Assembly: GCF_004341245.1 (NCBI RefSeq)
Contig: NZ_SLWY01000017.1
Location: forward strand, 24,576 to 88,575
DNA: 64,000 nt
DNA from: Plasticicumulans lactativorans
GTDB taxonomy: Bacteria; Pseudomonadota; Gammaproteobacteria; Competibacterales; Competibacteraceae
Reading direction: 5' to 3'
Program-made: the position numbers and the translations under genes
The notes under the pieces: model-generated
Database searches by the model: none
Seen by the model: only the letters and a program-made list of their open reading frames with translations
What the model was told of the DNA's origin: nothing
In this document: positions 45,435-53,574 of the stretch, one piece after another
How the letters are laid out: every line of letters starts with the position of its first letter
Position numbering within the stretch: position 1 is the stretch's first letter

Positions 45435-46817
45435 ATGACAAGCTGGATACCGAAGCTCTCCGAATACCCGGGCCCGCGCTACAGGGCGATCGCCGAGGCG
45501 CTCGCCGCGGCGGTCGCCGACGGCACCCTGCTGCCGGGCACGCGCCTGCCCACGCACCGCGAACTCGCCGAGGCGCTCGGCGTCACCGTCGGCACCATCA
45601 CCCGCGCCTACGCCGAGGCCGAGGCGCGCGGGCTCACCGAGGGCACGGTGGGCCGCGGCACCTTCGTGCGCGAGCCGCGCGTGCAGGCGCCGCGGATGAT
45701 CGCGCCGCAGGGCCCGGGGCTCGTCGACCTGTCGGTGAACCGGCCGACGCTCGCACCGCAGGTGCCGGCGCTGGCCGAGACGCTCGCCGAGCTCGCCCGC
45801 GCGCCGGACCTGGCCACCCTGCTCGGCTACACCCCCGACGCCGGCCTGCCGGCGCACCGCGAGGCCGCGGCGGCGTGGATCGGCGAACTCGGCCTGGCGG
45901 TGCGCGGCGAGCAGGTGGTGATCGCCTGCGGCGCGCAGAACGCGCTGCTCGCGACCATCACCGCGCTGACCGAGCCGGGCGACGTGATGCTCACCGAGGC
46001 GCTGGGCTACCCCGGCACGCTGGCCATCGCCAGCCAGGCCCGGCTGCGCGTGCACGGCGTGGCGATCGACCGCGAGGGGCTGATCCCCGAAGCCTTCGCC
46101 GAGGCCTGCGAACGCCTGCGCCCGCGCCTGCTGGCGTGCGTCGCCAACCTGCACAACCCGACCACGGCGGTGCTGAGCGCGGCGCGGCGCGCGCGCATCG
46201 CCGAGATCGCCCGCGCCCACGACGTGCTGATCCTCGACGACGACGTCTACGGCTTCCTGATCGAGGACCGCCCGCCGCCGCTCGCGAGCTTCGCCCCCGA
46301 GCGCAGCTGCTACGTGACCTGCACCTCGAAGGCACTGGTGCCGGGGCTGCGCGTGGGCTTCGTCGCCGGGCCGCCGGAGCTGGTCGGGCGGGTCGCGGCG
46401 GCGGTGCGCACCTCGGTGTGGATGGCGCCGCCGCTGATGGCCGAGATCGCCGCGCGCTGGATCACCGACGGCACCGCCGCGCGGCTGATGACTTGGCAGC
46501 GCGAAGAGGGCCGCGCGCGGCAGGCGCTCGCCGCGCAGCACCTCGGCCGCTGGCACCCCGAGTGCCAGCCCTGCGGCTTCCACCTGTGGCTGCCGCTGCC
46601 CGAACCCTGGACCGTGGGCGGCTACGTCAGCGCGGCGCGTGCGCGCGGCGTCGCGGTGACGCCGTCGGAGGTGTTCGTGGTCGGGCGCGGCGCGGCACCG
46701 CCGGCGATCCGCGTGTGCCTGAGCGGCCCGGCGACGCGCGAGGAGCTCGAACGCGGCCTCGCCATCCTCGCCGAGCTGCTCGACGCGCACGCGCCGGGCG
46801 CGCTGCTGACGCCGTGA
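45435..46817 (+). CDS. MocR-type GntR regulator with an aminotransferase-fold domain
   Basis: A 460-residue regulator. The GntR helix-turn-helix (about residues 12-75, YRAIAEALAAAVADGTLLPGTRLPTHRELAEALGVTVGTITRAYAEAE) is linked to a fold-type-I PLP domain with the cofactor lysine Lys299 in TSKALVPGLRVGFVAGP. MocR proteins sense amino compounds through PLP chemistry. The divergent DUF1127-lysE-phzF operon is the likely target. The ATG lies nine bases after a strong -10, so the transcript is probably leaderless; no ribosome-binding site fits. Confidence 0.92.
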   Translation: MTSWIPKLSEYPGPRYRAIAEALAAAVADGTLLPGTRLPTHRELAEALGVTVGTITRAYAEAEARGLTEGTVGRGTFVREPRVQAPRMIAPQGPGLVDLSVNRPTLAPQVPALAETLAELARAPDLATLLGYTPDAGLPAHREAAAAWIGELGLAVRGEQVVIACGAQNALLATITALTEPGDVMLTEALGYPGTLAIASQARLRVHGVAIDREGLIPEAFAEACERLRPRLLACVANLHNPTTAVLSAARRARIAEIARAHDVLILDDDVYGFLIEDRPPPLASFAPERSCYVTCTSKALVPGLRVGFVAGPPELVGRVAAAVRTSVWMAPPLMAEIAARWITDGTAARLMTWQREEGRARQALAAQHLGRWHPECQPCGFHLWLPLPEPWTVGGYVSAARARGVAVTPSEVFVVGRGAAPPAIRVCLSGPATREELERGLAILAELLDAHAPGALLTP

Positions 46818-46834
46818 GCGCGCGCGCCGCCGCT

Positions 46835-48565
46835 TCAGTCGTCGGCGACCGGCGCGCGCGCCGGACGGACCTCGCGGCGGAAGGTCTTGAGCGCCTGGCG
46901 CAGCGTCGGGTAGAGCATGGCGTCGTGCTCGGGCTTGTAGAAGCCGTGCTCGTCGAGCCACGCCAGCAGCTCGGCGCGGCGCCCGGCGACCACGAAGCGC
47001 ACGCCGCGCTCGGCGAGCTCGCCGTAGACGTCGTGCAGGGCGTAGAGGCCGGTGACGTCGATGCTGCTGAGCGGGATCGCGTCGATCACGAACCAGCGCA
47101 GCCCGGCCCCGGCGGCGTCGGCCGCCAACAGCGCGCGCTGGCGGAAGTAGGTGGCGTTGAAGAAGGTCAGCGGCCCGTCGAAGCGGTAGATCACGAGCCC
47201 GGGGAAGGTGCGCGCGTCGCGGTGGCGCTCGACCGAGTGCAGCCCGGGGATGCCCTCGACCTTGCCGAGCACCTCGTCGCGCGGGCGCGCGGTGATGCGC
47301 ACGAAGCGCACCAGCGCGAGGCCGACGGCGAGCAGGATCGCGTTGATCGCGCCGAAGCCGACCACGCCGAGCATGGTGAGGACGGCGAGGCCGCATTCGA
47401 CGCGGTCCATGCGGTAGATGTCGTACAGCGTGCGGTAGTCGAACAGCGACAGCGACGCGTACACCAGCACCGCGCCGAGTGCCGCCACCGGCACGTAGGC
47501 GAGCGGCGCGGTCAGGAACAGCAGCACGATGGCGATCGCGGCGGCGGCGAACAGGCCGGCGACGCGGGTGCGCCCGCCGGCGGCGTCGTTCATCGCGGTG
47601 CGCGAATCGGCGCCGCTGATCGCGAAGCCCTGCGTGAGCGCCGCGGCGATGTTGGCGGCACCGAGCGCGGCGAACTCGCGGTCGACGTCGATCTCGTAGC
47701 GGTTGCGGGCGGCGAAGCTGCGCGCGGTCAGCATGCCGCTGGAGAAGCTCACCAGCGCGAGGCCGGCGGCGCTGGCGAGCAGCGCGGGCAGCTCCTCCAG
47801 CGGCAGCCCCGGCGGGCGCAGCGCCGGCAGCCCGGCGGGCAGCGCCCCGAGCACCGCCACGCCGCGTGCGTCGAGCCCGAGCGCCGCGACCAGCCCGGCG
47901 CTGATCACGGTCGCCACCAGCGCCGGCGGCAGCCGCGGCAGCAGGCGCGGTGTCAGCACCATCGCCGCCAGCGCGGTGAGGCCGACGCCGAGCGTGGGCA
48001 GGTGCGTCTGGCCGAGCCGCGAGGCGAATTCGAGCAGCCGCGGCACGATGCCGCCGGCCTCGATCGGGAAGCCGAACAGCTTGCCGATCTGCCCGAGCAG
48101 GATGCTGATCGACACCCCGTTCATCAGGCCGACCAGGATCGGGCGCGACAGGAAATCGGCCAGCGCCCCCAGCCGCAGGAAGCTCGCGGCGATGCAGAAC
48201 AGCCCGGCGAGGCAGGTGAGCGCACCGCTGAGCGCGACGTAGCGCGCCGGGTCGCCCGCCGCCAGCGGTGCCACCGAGGCGGCGATCAGCGCGCAGGTGG
48301 CGGCGTCGGGGCCGACGATCAGCTGCCGCGAGGTGCCGAACAGCGCGTAGACGAGCAGCGGCAGCAGGCTCGCGTAGAGCCCGGTCTCGGGGCCAAGCCC
48401 GGCGATCTGCGCGTAGGCCACGCCGACCGGCAGCGCCACCGCCGCCACCGACACCCCGGCGGCGAGGTCGTAAGGCAGATCGGCGAGGCGGTAGCGCACG
48501 AGCTCGGGCACGCCGGGGGCGAAGCGGGCGATGCGCTCGAGCAGCGTGACGGCGGACTGTGGCAT
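46835..48565 (-). CDS. SulP-family inorganic anion transporter with STAS domain
   Basis: A 576-residue transporter. The N-terminal membrane domain (about residues 20-420, VGVAYAQIAGLGPETGLYASLLPLLVYALFGTSRQLIVGPDAATCALIA) is followed by a cytoplasmic STAS domain (about 445-560, with LRWFVIDAIPLSSIDVTGLYAL). Bacterial SulP proteins carry sulfate, bicarbonate or dicarboxylates; the ion is uncertain. The ATG at 48565 has AAGGAG eight bases upstream and is preferred over one 15 bases earlier. Confidence 0.93.
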   Translation of the reverse strand: MPQSAVTLLERIARFAPGVPELVRYRLADLPYDLAAGVSVAAVALPVGVAYAQIAGLGPETGLYASLLPLLVYALFGTSRQLIVGPDAATCALIAASVAPLAAGDPARYVALSGALTCLAGLFCIAASFLRLGALADFLSRPILVGLMNGVSISILLGQIGKLFGFPIEAGGIVPRLLEFASRLGQTHLPTLGVGLTALAAMVLTPRLLPRLPPALVATVISAGLVAALGLDARGVAVLGALPAGLPALRPPGLPLEELPALLASAAGLALVSFSSGMLTARSFAARNRYEIDVDREFAALGAANIAAALTQGFAISGADSRTAMNDAAGGRTRVAGLFAAAAIAIVLLFLTAPLAYVPVAALGAVLVYASLSLFDYRTLYDIYRMDRVECGLAVLTMLGVVGFGAINAILLAVGLALVRFVRITARPRDEVLGKVEGIPGLHSVERHRDARTFPGLVIYRFDGPLTFFNATYFRQRALLAADAAGAGLRWFVIDAIPLSSIDVTGLYALHDVYGELAERGVRFVVAGRRAELLAWLDEHGFYKPEHDAMLYPTLRQALKTFRREVRPARAPVADD

Positions 48566-48679
48566 GCCGGTCTCCTTCATGGGCCGTCCCGTCGCGATGC
48601 GGCGACGGGCGGCGAGTATAGGCCCGCCGCCGCCCCGGCCGGCGCTGCCGAACCCCAGGCTTTTACCGAGGAGATGTCC

Positions 48680-49396
48680 ATGACGCTTGCGCTGTTTCGC
48701 GACGACGCCTACCGGCGTGACTGCACCGCCACGGTGACCGCGGTGACCCCCGCCGGCATCGAGCTCGACCGCACCGTGTTCTACCCGCTCGGCGGCGGCC
48801 AGCCGGGCGACAGCGGCGTGCTGCGGCGCGCCGACGGCAGCACCGTCGCGATCGTCGACACCCGCCGCGGCGAGGCCCCGGGTGCGATCGTGCACCTGCT
48901 CGCCGCGGACGCACCGCCGCCGGCCGTGGGCGAGGCGGTGCACGTGCACCTCGACTGGGCGCGCCGCCATGCGCACATGCGCATGCACACCTGCCTGCAC
49001 CTGCTCAGTGCGGTGATCCCGGCCGGGGTCACCGGCGGCGCGGTGGCGGCCGACAAGGGCCGGCTCGACTTCGACCTGCCCGACACCCTGCTCGACAGGG
49101 ACGCCGTCGGCGCCGCGCTGAACGCGCTGATCGCGGCCGACCACCCGGTGGGCACGCGCTGGATCACCGACGCCGAGCTCGACGCCAGCCCCGAGCTGGT
49201 GAAGACGCTGTCGGTGCAGCCGCCGCGCGGCCACGGCCGGGTGCGGCTGGTGGAGATCGCCGGCATCGACCTGCAGCCCTGCGGCGGCACCCACGTCGCA
49301 CGCACCGGCGAGATCGGCCGCGTGGTGGTGACGAAGATCGAGAAGAAGAGCACCCACAACCGTCGCGTGATCCTCGCCTTCGCCGACGGCGCCTGA
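48680..49396 (+). CDS. Alanyl-tRNA editing protein AlaX
   Basis: A 238-residue free-standing editing domain related to that of alanyl-tRNA synthetase. It hydrolyses Ser-tRNA(Ala) or Gly-tRNA(Ala). The zinc motif HMRMH (His99, His103) and the second motif CGGTH (Cys201, His205) are intact. RTVFYPLGGGQPGDSG near residue 31 is the usual N-terminal signature. The start at 48680 leaves proper room for the GAGGAG ribosome-binding site; an ATG six bases earlier abuts it. Confidence 0.92.
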   Translation: MTLALFRDDAYRRDCTATVTAVTPAGIELDRTVFYPLGGGQPGDSGVLRRADGSTVAIVDTRRGEAPGAIVHLLAADAPPPAVGEAVHVHLDWARRHAHMRMHTCLHLLSAVIPAGVTGGAVAADKGRLDFDLPDTLLDRDAVGAALNALIAADHPVGTRWITDAELDASPELVKTLSVQPPRGHGRVRLVEIAGIDLQPCGGTHVARTGEIGRVVVTKIEKKSTHNRRVILAFADGA

Positions 49397-49431
49397 GGCA
49401 CGCGGCGGGGGCATCGGCGGGCGCCGCCTGC

Positions 49432-49437
49432 GATAAT
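49432..49437 (+). promoter_or_regulatory. Putative -10 element for the SIMPL gene
   Basis: GATAAT followed by CCGCCCC, 39 bases before the ATG at 49476. No clear -35 is visible. Confidence 0.4.
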
Positions 49438-49475
49438 CCGCCCCTTCCCCGACCCGCGCCCCCGGAGGCGACCCG

Positions 49476-50180
49476 ATGCCGCACGTGCCCCGTGTCTTCC
49501 TGCCCCTGCTGCTCGTCGCCGGTTTCGCCGAGGCGGCCGACACGCCGGCCACCAGCCTCGCGCCGCCGGTCGCCGGCACCGTGCTGACGCTCGCCGCCGA
49601 GGCCCAGGCCGAGGTCGCCAACGACCAGGCGCGGCTGGTGCTGGTGGCCGAGCGCGAGCACACCGACCAGGCCGAACTCGCGCGCCAGATCGCCCAGGCG
49701 CTCGACGCCGGCGTGCAGGCCGCGCGCGCGCAGGCCGGCGTGGTGACGCGCAACGGCGGCTACTACACGCATGCCGTCACCGACGCCGGCAACCGCATCC
49801 GCGGCTACCGCACGCGCGCCGAACTCGTCCTCAGCGGCAGTGATTTCGCGGTGCTCGCGCGCGTCGCGCAGCAGGTGTCGGAGCAACTGGCGATCGGCGG
49901 CATGAGTTTCCACCTGGCCCCGGAGACCCGCCGTCACGCCGAGGCGACGCTGATCGGTCAGGCGATCGACGCCTTCCGCGCCAAGGCCACCACCGCGGCA
50001 CAGGCGCTGGGCGCGCGGCGCTACCGCATCGATGCGCTCGAACTCGGCGGCGGCGAGGTCGCCGCGCCGCGCCCGATGCTGCGCATGGCAGCCGCCGACG
50101 CCGCCCCGCAGACACCGCTGGAAGGCGGCAACGCCACCGTCACGGTGACGGTGAGCGGCAAGGTGCAGCTCGAATACTGA
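49476..50180 (+). CDS. Periplasmic SIMPL-domain (DUF541) protein
   Basis: A 234-residue exported protein with signal peptide MPHVPRVFLPLLLVAGFAEA. The SIMPL/DUF541 fold begins GTVLTLAAEAQAEVANDQARLVLVAE and includes TRNGGYYTHAVTDAGNRIRGYRTRAELVLSG, FRAKATTAAQALGA and a C-terminal VTVTVSGKVQLEY strand. The family is related to E. coli YggE, linked to oxidative-stress resistance, and forms ring oligomers. It is monocistronic. Confidence 0.9.
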   Translation: MPHVPRVFLPLLLVAGFAEAADTPATSLAPPVAGTVLTLAAEAQAEVANDQARLVLVAEREHTDQAELARQIAQALDAGVQAARAQAGVVTRNGGYYTHAVTDAGNRIRGYRTRAELVLSGSDFAVLARVAQQVSEQLAIGGMSFHLAPETRRHAEATLIGQAIDAFRAKATTAAQALGARRYRIDALELGGGEVAAPRPMLRMAAADAAPQTPLEGGNATVTVTVSGKVQLEY

Positions 50181-50276
50181 GCGCCGCCGCCGGCGCCCGG
50201 GCGCCGGCCGGCAAGCTGGCCCGAAGCCTGCTAACTTTTCGGATGGAATCCGTCGCCCCCACCGGAGGTTAGCCCG

Positions 50277-50825
50277 ATGCGTCGTACCGTTCGTTGGCAG
50301 ACCTGGGGGGGCGAGGGCCTCGAACACCTGGAGATCTGGCAGGACGCCGACGCCATCCACGCCGACGGCATGCTCATCGGCCACGGCAGCACCCCCTACG
50401 CGCTGCACTACCGGCTGCGCTGCGACGCCCACTGGCACTGCCGCAACGCCTGCCTGACGCTGGTCGGCAGCGGCGAGCGCCTGGAACTGCACAGCGACGG
50501 CCGCGGCAACTGGCAGGACGGCGAGGGCCGGCCGCTGGCGGCGCTGCGCGGCTGCATCGACCTCGACATCACCGCCACGCCGTTCACCAACACCCTGCCG
50601 ATCCGCCGCCTCGGGCTTGGCGCCGGCGCGGCGCAGACGGTGCGGGTGGCCTGGGTCAAGGTGCCGACGCTCGACGTCGAGGCCGTCGACCAGCGCTACA
50701 CCTGCCTGCAGCCCGGCGGGCGCTACCGCTTCGAGGGCCTGCGCAACCGCTGCGAGTATGAACTCGCGGTCGACGCCGACGGGCTCGTCACCGAGTACCC
50801 GAGCCTGTTCCGCCGACTCATCTGA
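50277..50825 (+). CDS. Putative glycolipid-binding domain protein (PF06475-like)
   Basis: A 182-residue protein without a signal peptide. It opens RRTVRWQTWGGEGLEHLEIWQD, then HYRLRCDAHWHCRNACLTL, CIDLDITATPFTNTLPIRRLGL and RYTCLQPGGRYRFEGL, a pattern typical of the putative glycolipid-binding family (SpoVT/PA1994-like). These are beta-barrel proteins of unsettled function. A GGAGG ribosome-binding site precedes the ATG. It stands alone between the SIMPL and helix-hairpin-helix genes. Confidence 0.85.
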   Translation: MRRTVRWQTWGGEGLEHLEIWQDADAIHADGMLIGHGSTPYALHYRLRCDAHWHCRNACLTLVGSGERLELHSDGRGNWQDGEGRPLAALRGCIDLDITATPFTNTLPIRRLGLGAGAAQTVRVAWVKVPTLDVEAVDQRYTCLQPGGRYRFEGLRNRCEYELAVDADGLVTEYPSLFRRLI

Positions 50826-50954
50826 GGGCATGCCGATGCCCCATCATGGGGCTGCAACGCGCACCACGGCACCATAAAAGCGCAGCAACGGGCGTCTTGT
50901 TGCGCGATCGTGCCTGGATCGTCACCGCCCTCTTCCGTGTCGCGCCGGGACGCC

Positions 50955-50960
50955 TATACT
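50955..50960 (+). promoter_or_regulatory. Putative -10 element for the helix-hairpin-helix gene
   Basis: TATACT followed by CGCGCGCC, 38 bases before the ATG at 50998. No clear -35 is visible. Confidence 0.4.
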
Positions 50961-50997
50961 CGCGCGCCTTTCGCCGGATCACACGAGACTCACCCCC

Positions 50998-52041
50998 ATG
51001 CATCAGTCCCTTGCCTCCTGCCTCGCCGAGCCGGGTGCCGCCCGCATCGGCGCCTACCACGCCTACGCCTTCGACGCCGACCAGGTACGCCTGGACGCCG
51101 AGATCGTCGCCGCCGACGCGCAGCGCGCAGCCGCTGCCGGCTGGGCGCTGCAGCTGTGGGCCTGCGCCGAACCCTGGAACGGCGGCGCGCTGCGCGGCCA
51201 GCGTGTCGCCGAGGTGCGCGCGCACGCGCTCAGCACCGACCCCGCCGCGCCGGCGGTGGTGCACGGCACGGTCGCGGCCACGCTGCCGACCGGCCACGGT
51301 GACCACGCGATGGTGCTGGCGCTGTCCGGCATCGCCGCCGACGGCAGCCTGAACCTGGTCGACGCGGTCAACTTCCCGCGCCGCGAGTGCTTCGCGCTGC
51401 CGCGCCTCACCGGCGCGGCCGCCTACCGCATCGACGGCGGGCGCCTCGAACTGTGCGTCGACGGCATCGAGAACCCGCGGGCGGCGGACAACCTGAGCGG
51501 CACGCTGGCGCTGGAGCTGTGGGCGCTGGAGCAGCCCTACACCGGCGGCGACTTCGCCGGCCACTGCCTCGGCAGCGCGATCGTCGGCCGCCTCGCCGGG
51601 CACGCCGCGCAGGCCGCGGTGGCGCTGGAAACCGTCTACGCCGCCGCCCCCGCCGGCGTGTGGCAGCCGGTGCTGATGCTGCGCGAGTGGACCGCGGACG
51701 GCTACGTGACCCGCGACTTCGTCGCCTTCGCCGCGGCGCTGCGGATCGCCGCACCCGCGGCAGCGGACGCCCCCGCCGCTGCGGACGCCGCCCCCCCCGC
51801 GGACGCCCCTGCTACGGCTGCCGCGCCGGTGGCGACTGCGCCGGTGACCGCCGATGCCGGCGGCAAGGTGTCGGTGAACACCGCGAACGCGCCGGCGCTG
51901 GCGGCGATCAAGGGGCTGCCGAAGGCGCTCGCCGCGGCGATCGTCGCCGGGCGCCCCTACGCCACGCTGGAGGACCTGCTGCGCGTCAAGGGCATGGGCC
52001 GCAAGCTGCTGGAGAAGCTGCGCGGGCACCTCGGGCTCTGA
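50998..52041 (+). CDS. Protein with a duplicated N-terminal domain and a ComEA-like helix-hairpin-helix C-terminus
   Basis: A 347-residue protein without a signal peptide. Residues about 17-130 and 138-250 are related repeats: WALQLWACAEPWNGGALRGQRVAEV in the first aligns with LALELWALEQPYTGGDFAGHCLGSAIVG in the second. A roughly 35-residue Ala/Pro/Asp linker follows. The last 60 residues form a ComEA-type helix-hairpin-helix pair (VSVNTANAPALAAIKGLPKALAAAIVAGRPYATLEDLLRVKGMGRKLLEKLRGHLG) expected to bind DNA non-specifically. I do not recognise the repeated domain. The function is unknown. Confidence 0.8.
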   Translation: MHQSLASCLAEPGAARIGAYHAYAFDADQVRLDAEIVAADAQRAAAAGWALQLWACAEPWNGGALRGQRVAEVRAHALSTDPAAPAVVHGTVAATLPTGHGDHAMVLALSGIAADGSLNLVDAVNFPRRECFALPRLTGAAAYRIDGGRLELCVDGIENPRAADNLSGTLALELWALEQPYTGGDFAGHCLGSAIVGRLAGHAAQAAVALETVYAAAPAGVWQPVLMLREWTADGYVTRDFVAFAAALRIAAPAAADAPAAADAAPPADAPATAAAPVATAPVTADAGGKVSVNTANAPALAAIKGLPKALAAAIVAGRPYATLEDLLRVKGMGRKLLEKLRGHLGL

Positions 52042-52051
52042 ACCGCGCGCG

Positions 52052-53152
52052 TTGAGCGTGCCGCTGCCGCCCGGCTGCGAACCGCAGTGCCGGGCCTGCG
52101 CCTACCGCGGCCTCGACGAGACCGCCTCGACCGCGCGCAAGCAGGACTGGCTCGCGCGCCGGCTCGCACCGTGGGCGGCGGCGCTCGCGCCGCTCACCGC
52201 CACCACCGGCGCGGCGCGCCTCGGCTACCGCAGCCGCGTGCTGCTCGCCGCCGAGCGGCGCGAGGCCGGCTGGTGCTTCGGCCTGCGCCGCCGTGACGGC
52301 GTGCTGGCGATCCCCGACTGCCCGGTGCACGCGCCGCCGGTCCGTACCACGCTGCACGCGCTGGCGGCGCAGCTGCCGGCGGACTTCCCGCTCGCCTACT
52401 ACGCGCAGAGCGGCGCGCAGGCGACGCTGATCGTCAAGACCCGCACGCTGCCCGCCACCGGCTGGGTCGACGCGCTCGCCACCGGGCTCGCCGGCGCCGG
52501 GCTCGACGGCCTGTGGCTGCACCGCAACCCCGGCGCCGGCGTGCACGCCTTCACCGACAACGACTGGCACCTGCTGTGGGGCGCGCCGCGCTCGCGCGAC
52601 GCCGACGGCCTGGTCTACGGCCCGGCCGCCTTCCAGCAGCCGCTGCCGGCGCTGCATGCCGCCGCGCTCGACGCCGCCACGGCTTTCCTCGCCCCTGCCC
52701 CCGGCGTCGCCGTGGCCGATCTCTACTGCGGCCGCGGCGCCAGCCTGGCGCGCTGGAGCGCGCACGGCGCACGCACCCTCGGCGTGGAGCTCGGCGGCGA
52801 GGCGGTGGCCTGCGCACGGCTCAACGCGCCGGCGGCCGAGGTGCTGCGCGGCACCTGCCGGCAGCGCCTGGCGCAGCTCGACCCCTGGCTCGCCGCGGTG
52901 CCGGCGCCGGCGCGGCGCGTGTACGCCAACCCGCCGCGCGGCGGGCTCGAACCGGAGGTGCTCGACTGGATCGTCGCGACCGCCCGCCCGGCGCGCATCG
53001 CCTACCTCGCCTACCTCGCCTGCGCCGCCGCGCCGCTCGCGCGCGACCTCGCGGTGCTCGACGCCCACGGCTGGCGCGTCCACCACCTGCTGCCGTTCGA
53101 CTTCTTCCCGCAGACCGATCACGTCGAGACGCTCGCGCTGCTGGCGCGCTGA
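52052..53152 (+). CDS. RlmC/TrmA-type RNA 5-methyluridine methyltransferase-like protein
   Basis: A 366-residue SAM-dependent methyltransferase. N-terminal iron-sulfur cysteines are likely Cys9, Cys13 and Cys16 in CEPQCRACAYRG, plus Cys89 in IPDCPVHA. The SAM loop is VADLYCGRGASLARWS, the RNA site is YANPPRGGLEPEVLDWI, and the catalytic Glu region is DHVETLALL. The usual nucleophile motif SCNxxT is LACAAAP here: the Cys is kept but the Asn is not. The start is a TTG (52052) or GTG (52058), 10 or 16 bases after the previous stop; no ribosome-binding site helps. Confidence 0.72.
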   Translation: MSVPLPPGCEPQCRACAYRGLDETASTARKQDWLARRLAPWAAALAPLTATTGAARLGYRSRVLLAAERREAGWCFGLRRRDGVLAIPDCPVHAPPVRTTLHALAAQLPADFPLAYYAQSGAQATLIVKTRTLPATGWVDALATGLAGAGLDGLWLHRNPGAGVHAFTDNDWHLLWGAPRSRDADGLVYGPAAFQQPLPALHAAALDAATAFLAPAPGVAVADLYCGRGASLARWSAHGARTLGVELGGEAVACARLNAPAAEVLRGTCRQRLAQLDPWLAAVPAPARRVYANPPRGGLEPEVLDWIVATARPARIAYLAYLACAAAPLARDLAVLDAHGWRVHHLLPFDFFPQTDHVETLALLAR

Positions 53153-53199
53153 GGCGGCACGCGGCGCACGCAGGCGGTGCACGGGCGCGACGCTGCGTC

Positions 53200-53205
53200 G
53201 ATAAT
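53200..53205 (+). promoter_or_regulatory. Putative -10 element for the 104-residue protein gene
   Basis: GATAAT followed by GGCCGCCC, 34 bases before the ATG at 53239. No clear -35 is visible. Confidence 0.35.
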
Positions 53206-53238
53206 GGCCGCCCGACCGACCGCCCCGGAGCCGTCCGC

Positions 53239-53553
53239 ATGCTGATCGACCTCACCGCCGCCGACCGCCTGGTCGAGCCGGTGTGCACGCGTCTGCGCGA
53301 GGAGTTCGCCGATGCCGCCGAACTGCCCGCCGCCGAACTCGCGGCCTGGGCGAAGCCGCAACTGCGCCGCGCCGCGCTGCACGGACTGACGGAAGAAGAG
53401 CACGCGGCGCTGTACGCGATCTGCGCCTGGCTGGTCGGCGAGGACTTCGACCGCGCGTGCGCCGAGCCGCACGCCATCCTCGCCGGCAACGCGCCGGCCG
53501 CCGACAAGGCCATCGCGCTCGAAGCGTGGCTCGACCGCCTGCTCGACGCCTGA
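53239..53553 (+). CDS. Small helical hypothetical protein
   Basis: A 104-residue, acidic, mostly helical protein with no signal peptide. It begins [20 protein letters not shown]; the central part [29 protein letters not shown] resembles motifs in small proteins of unknown function. It ends 21 bases before the antiporter gene and has its own GATAAT promoter element, so it may be expressed with kefC. I cannot assign a family. Confidence 0.7.
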   Translation: MLIDLTAADRLVEPVCTRLREEFADAAELPAAELAAWAKPQLRRAALHGLTEEEHAALYAICAWLVGEDFDRACAEPHAILAGNAPAADKAIALEAWLDRLLDA

Positions 53554-53574
53554 TTTCACCGCGAGTCCCGCCCC

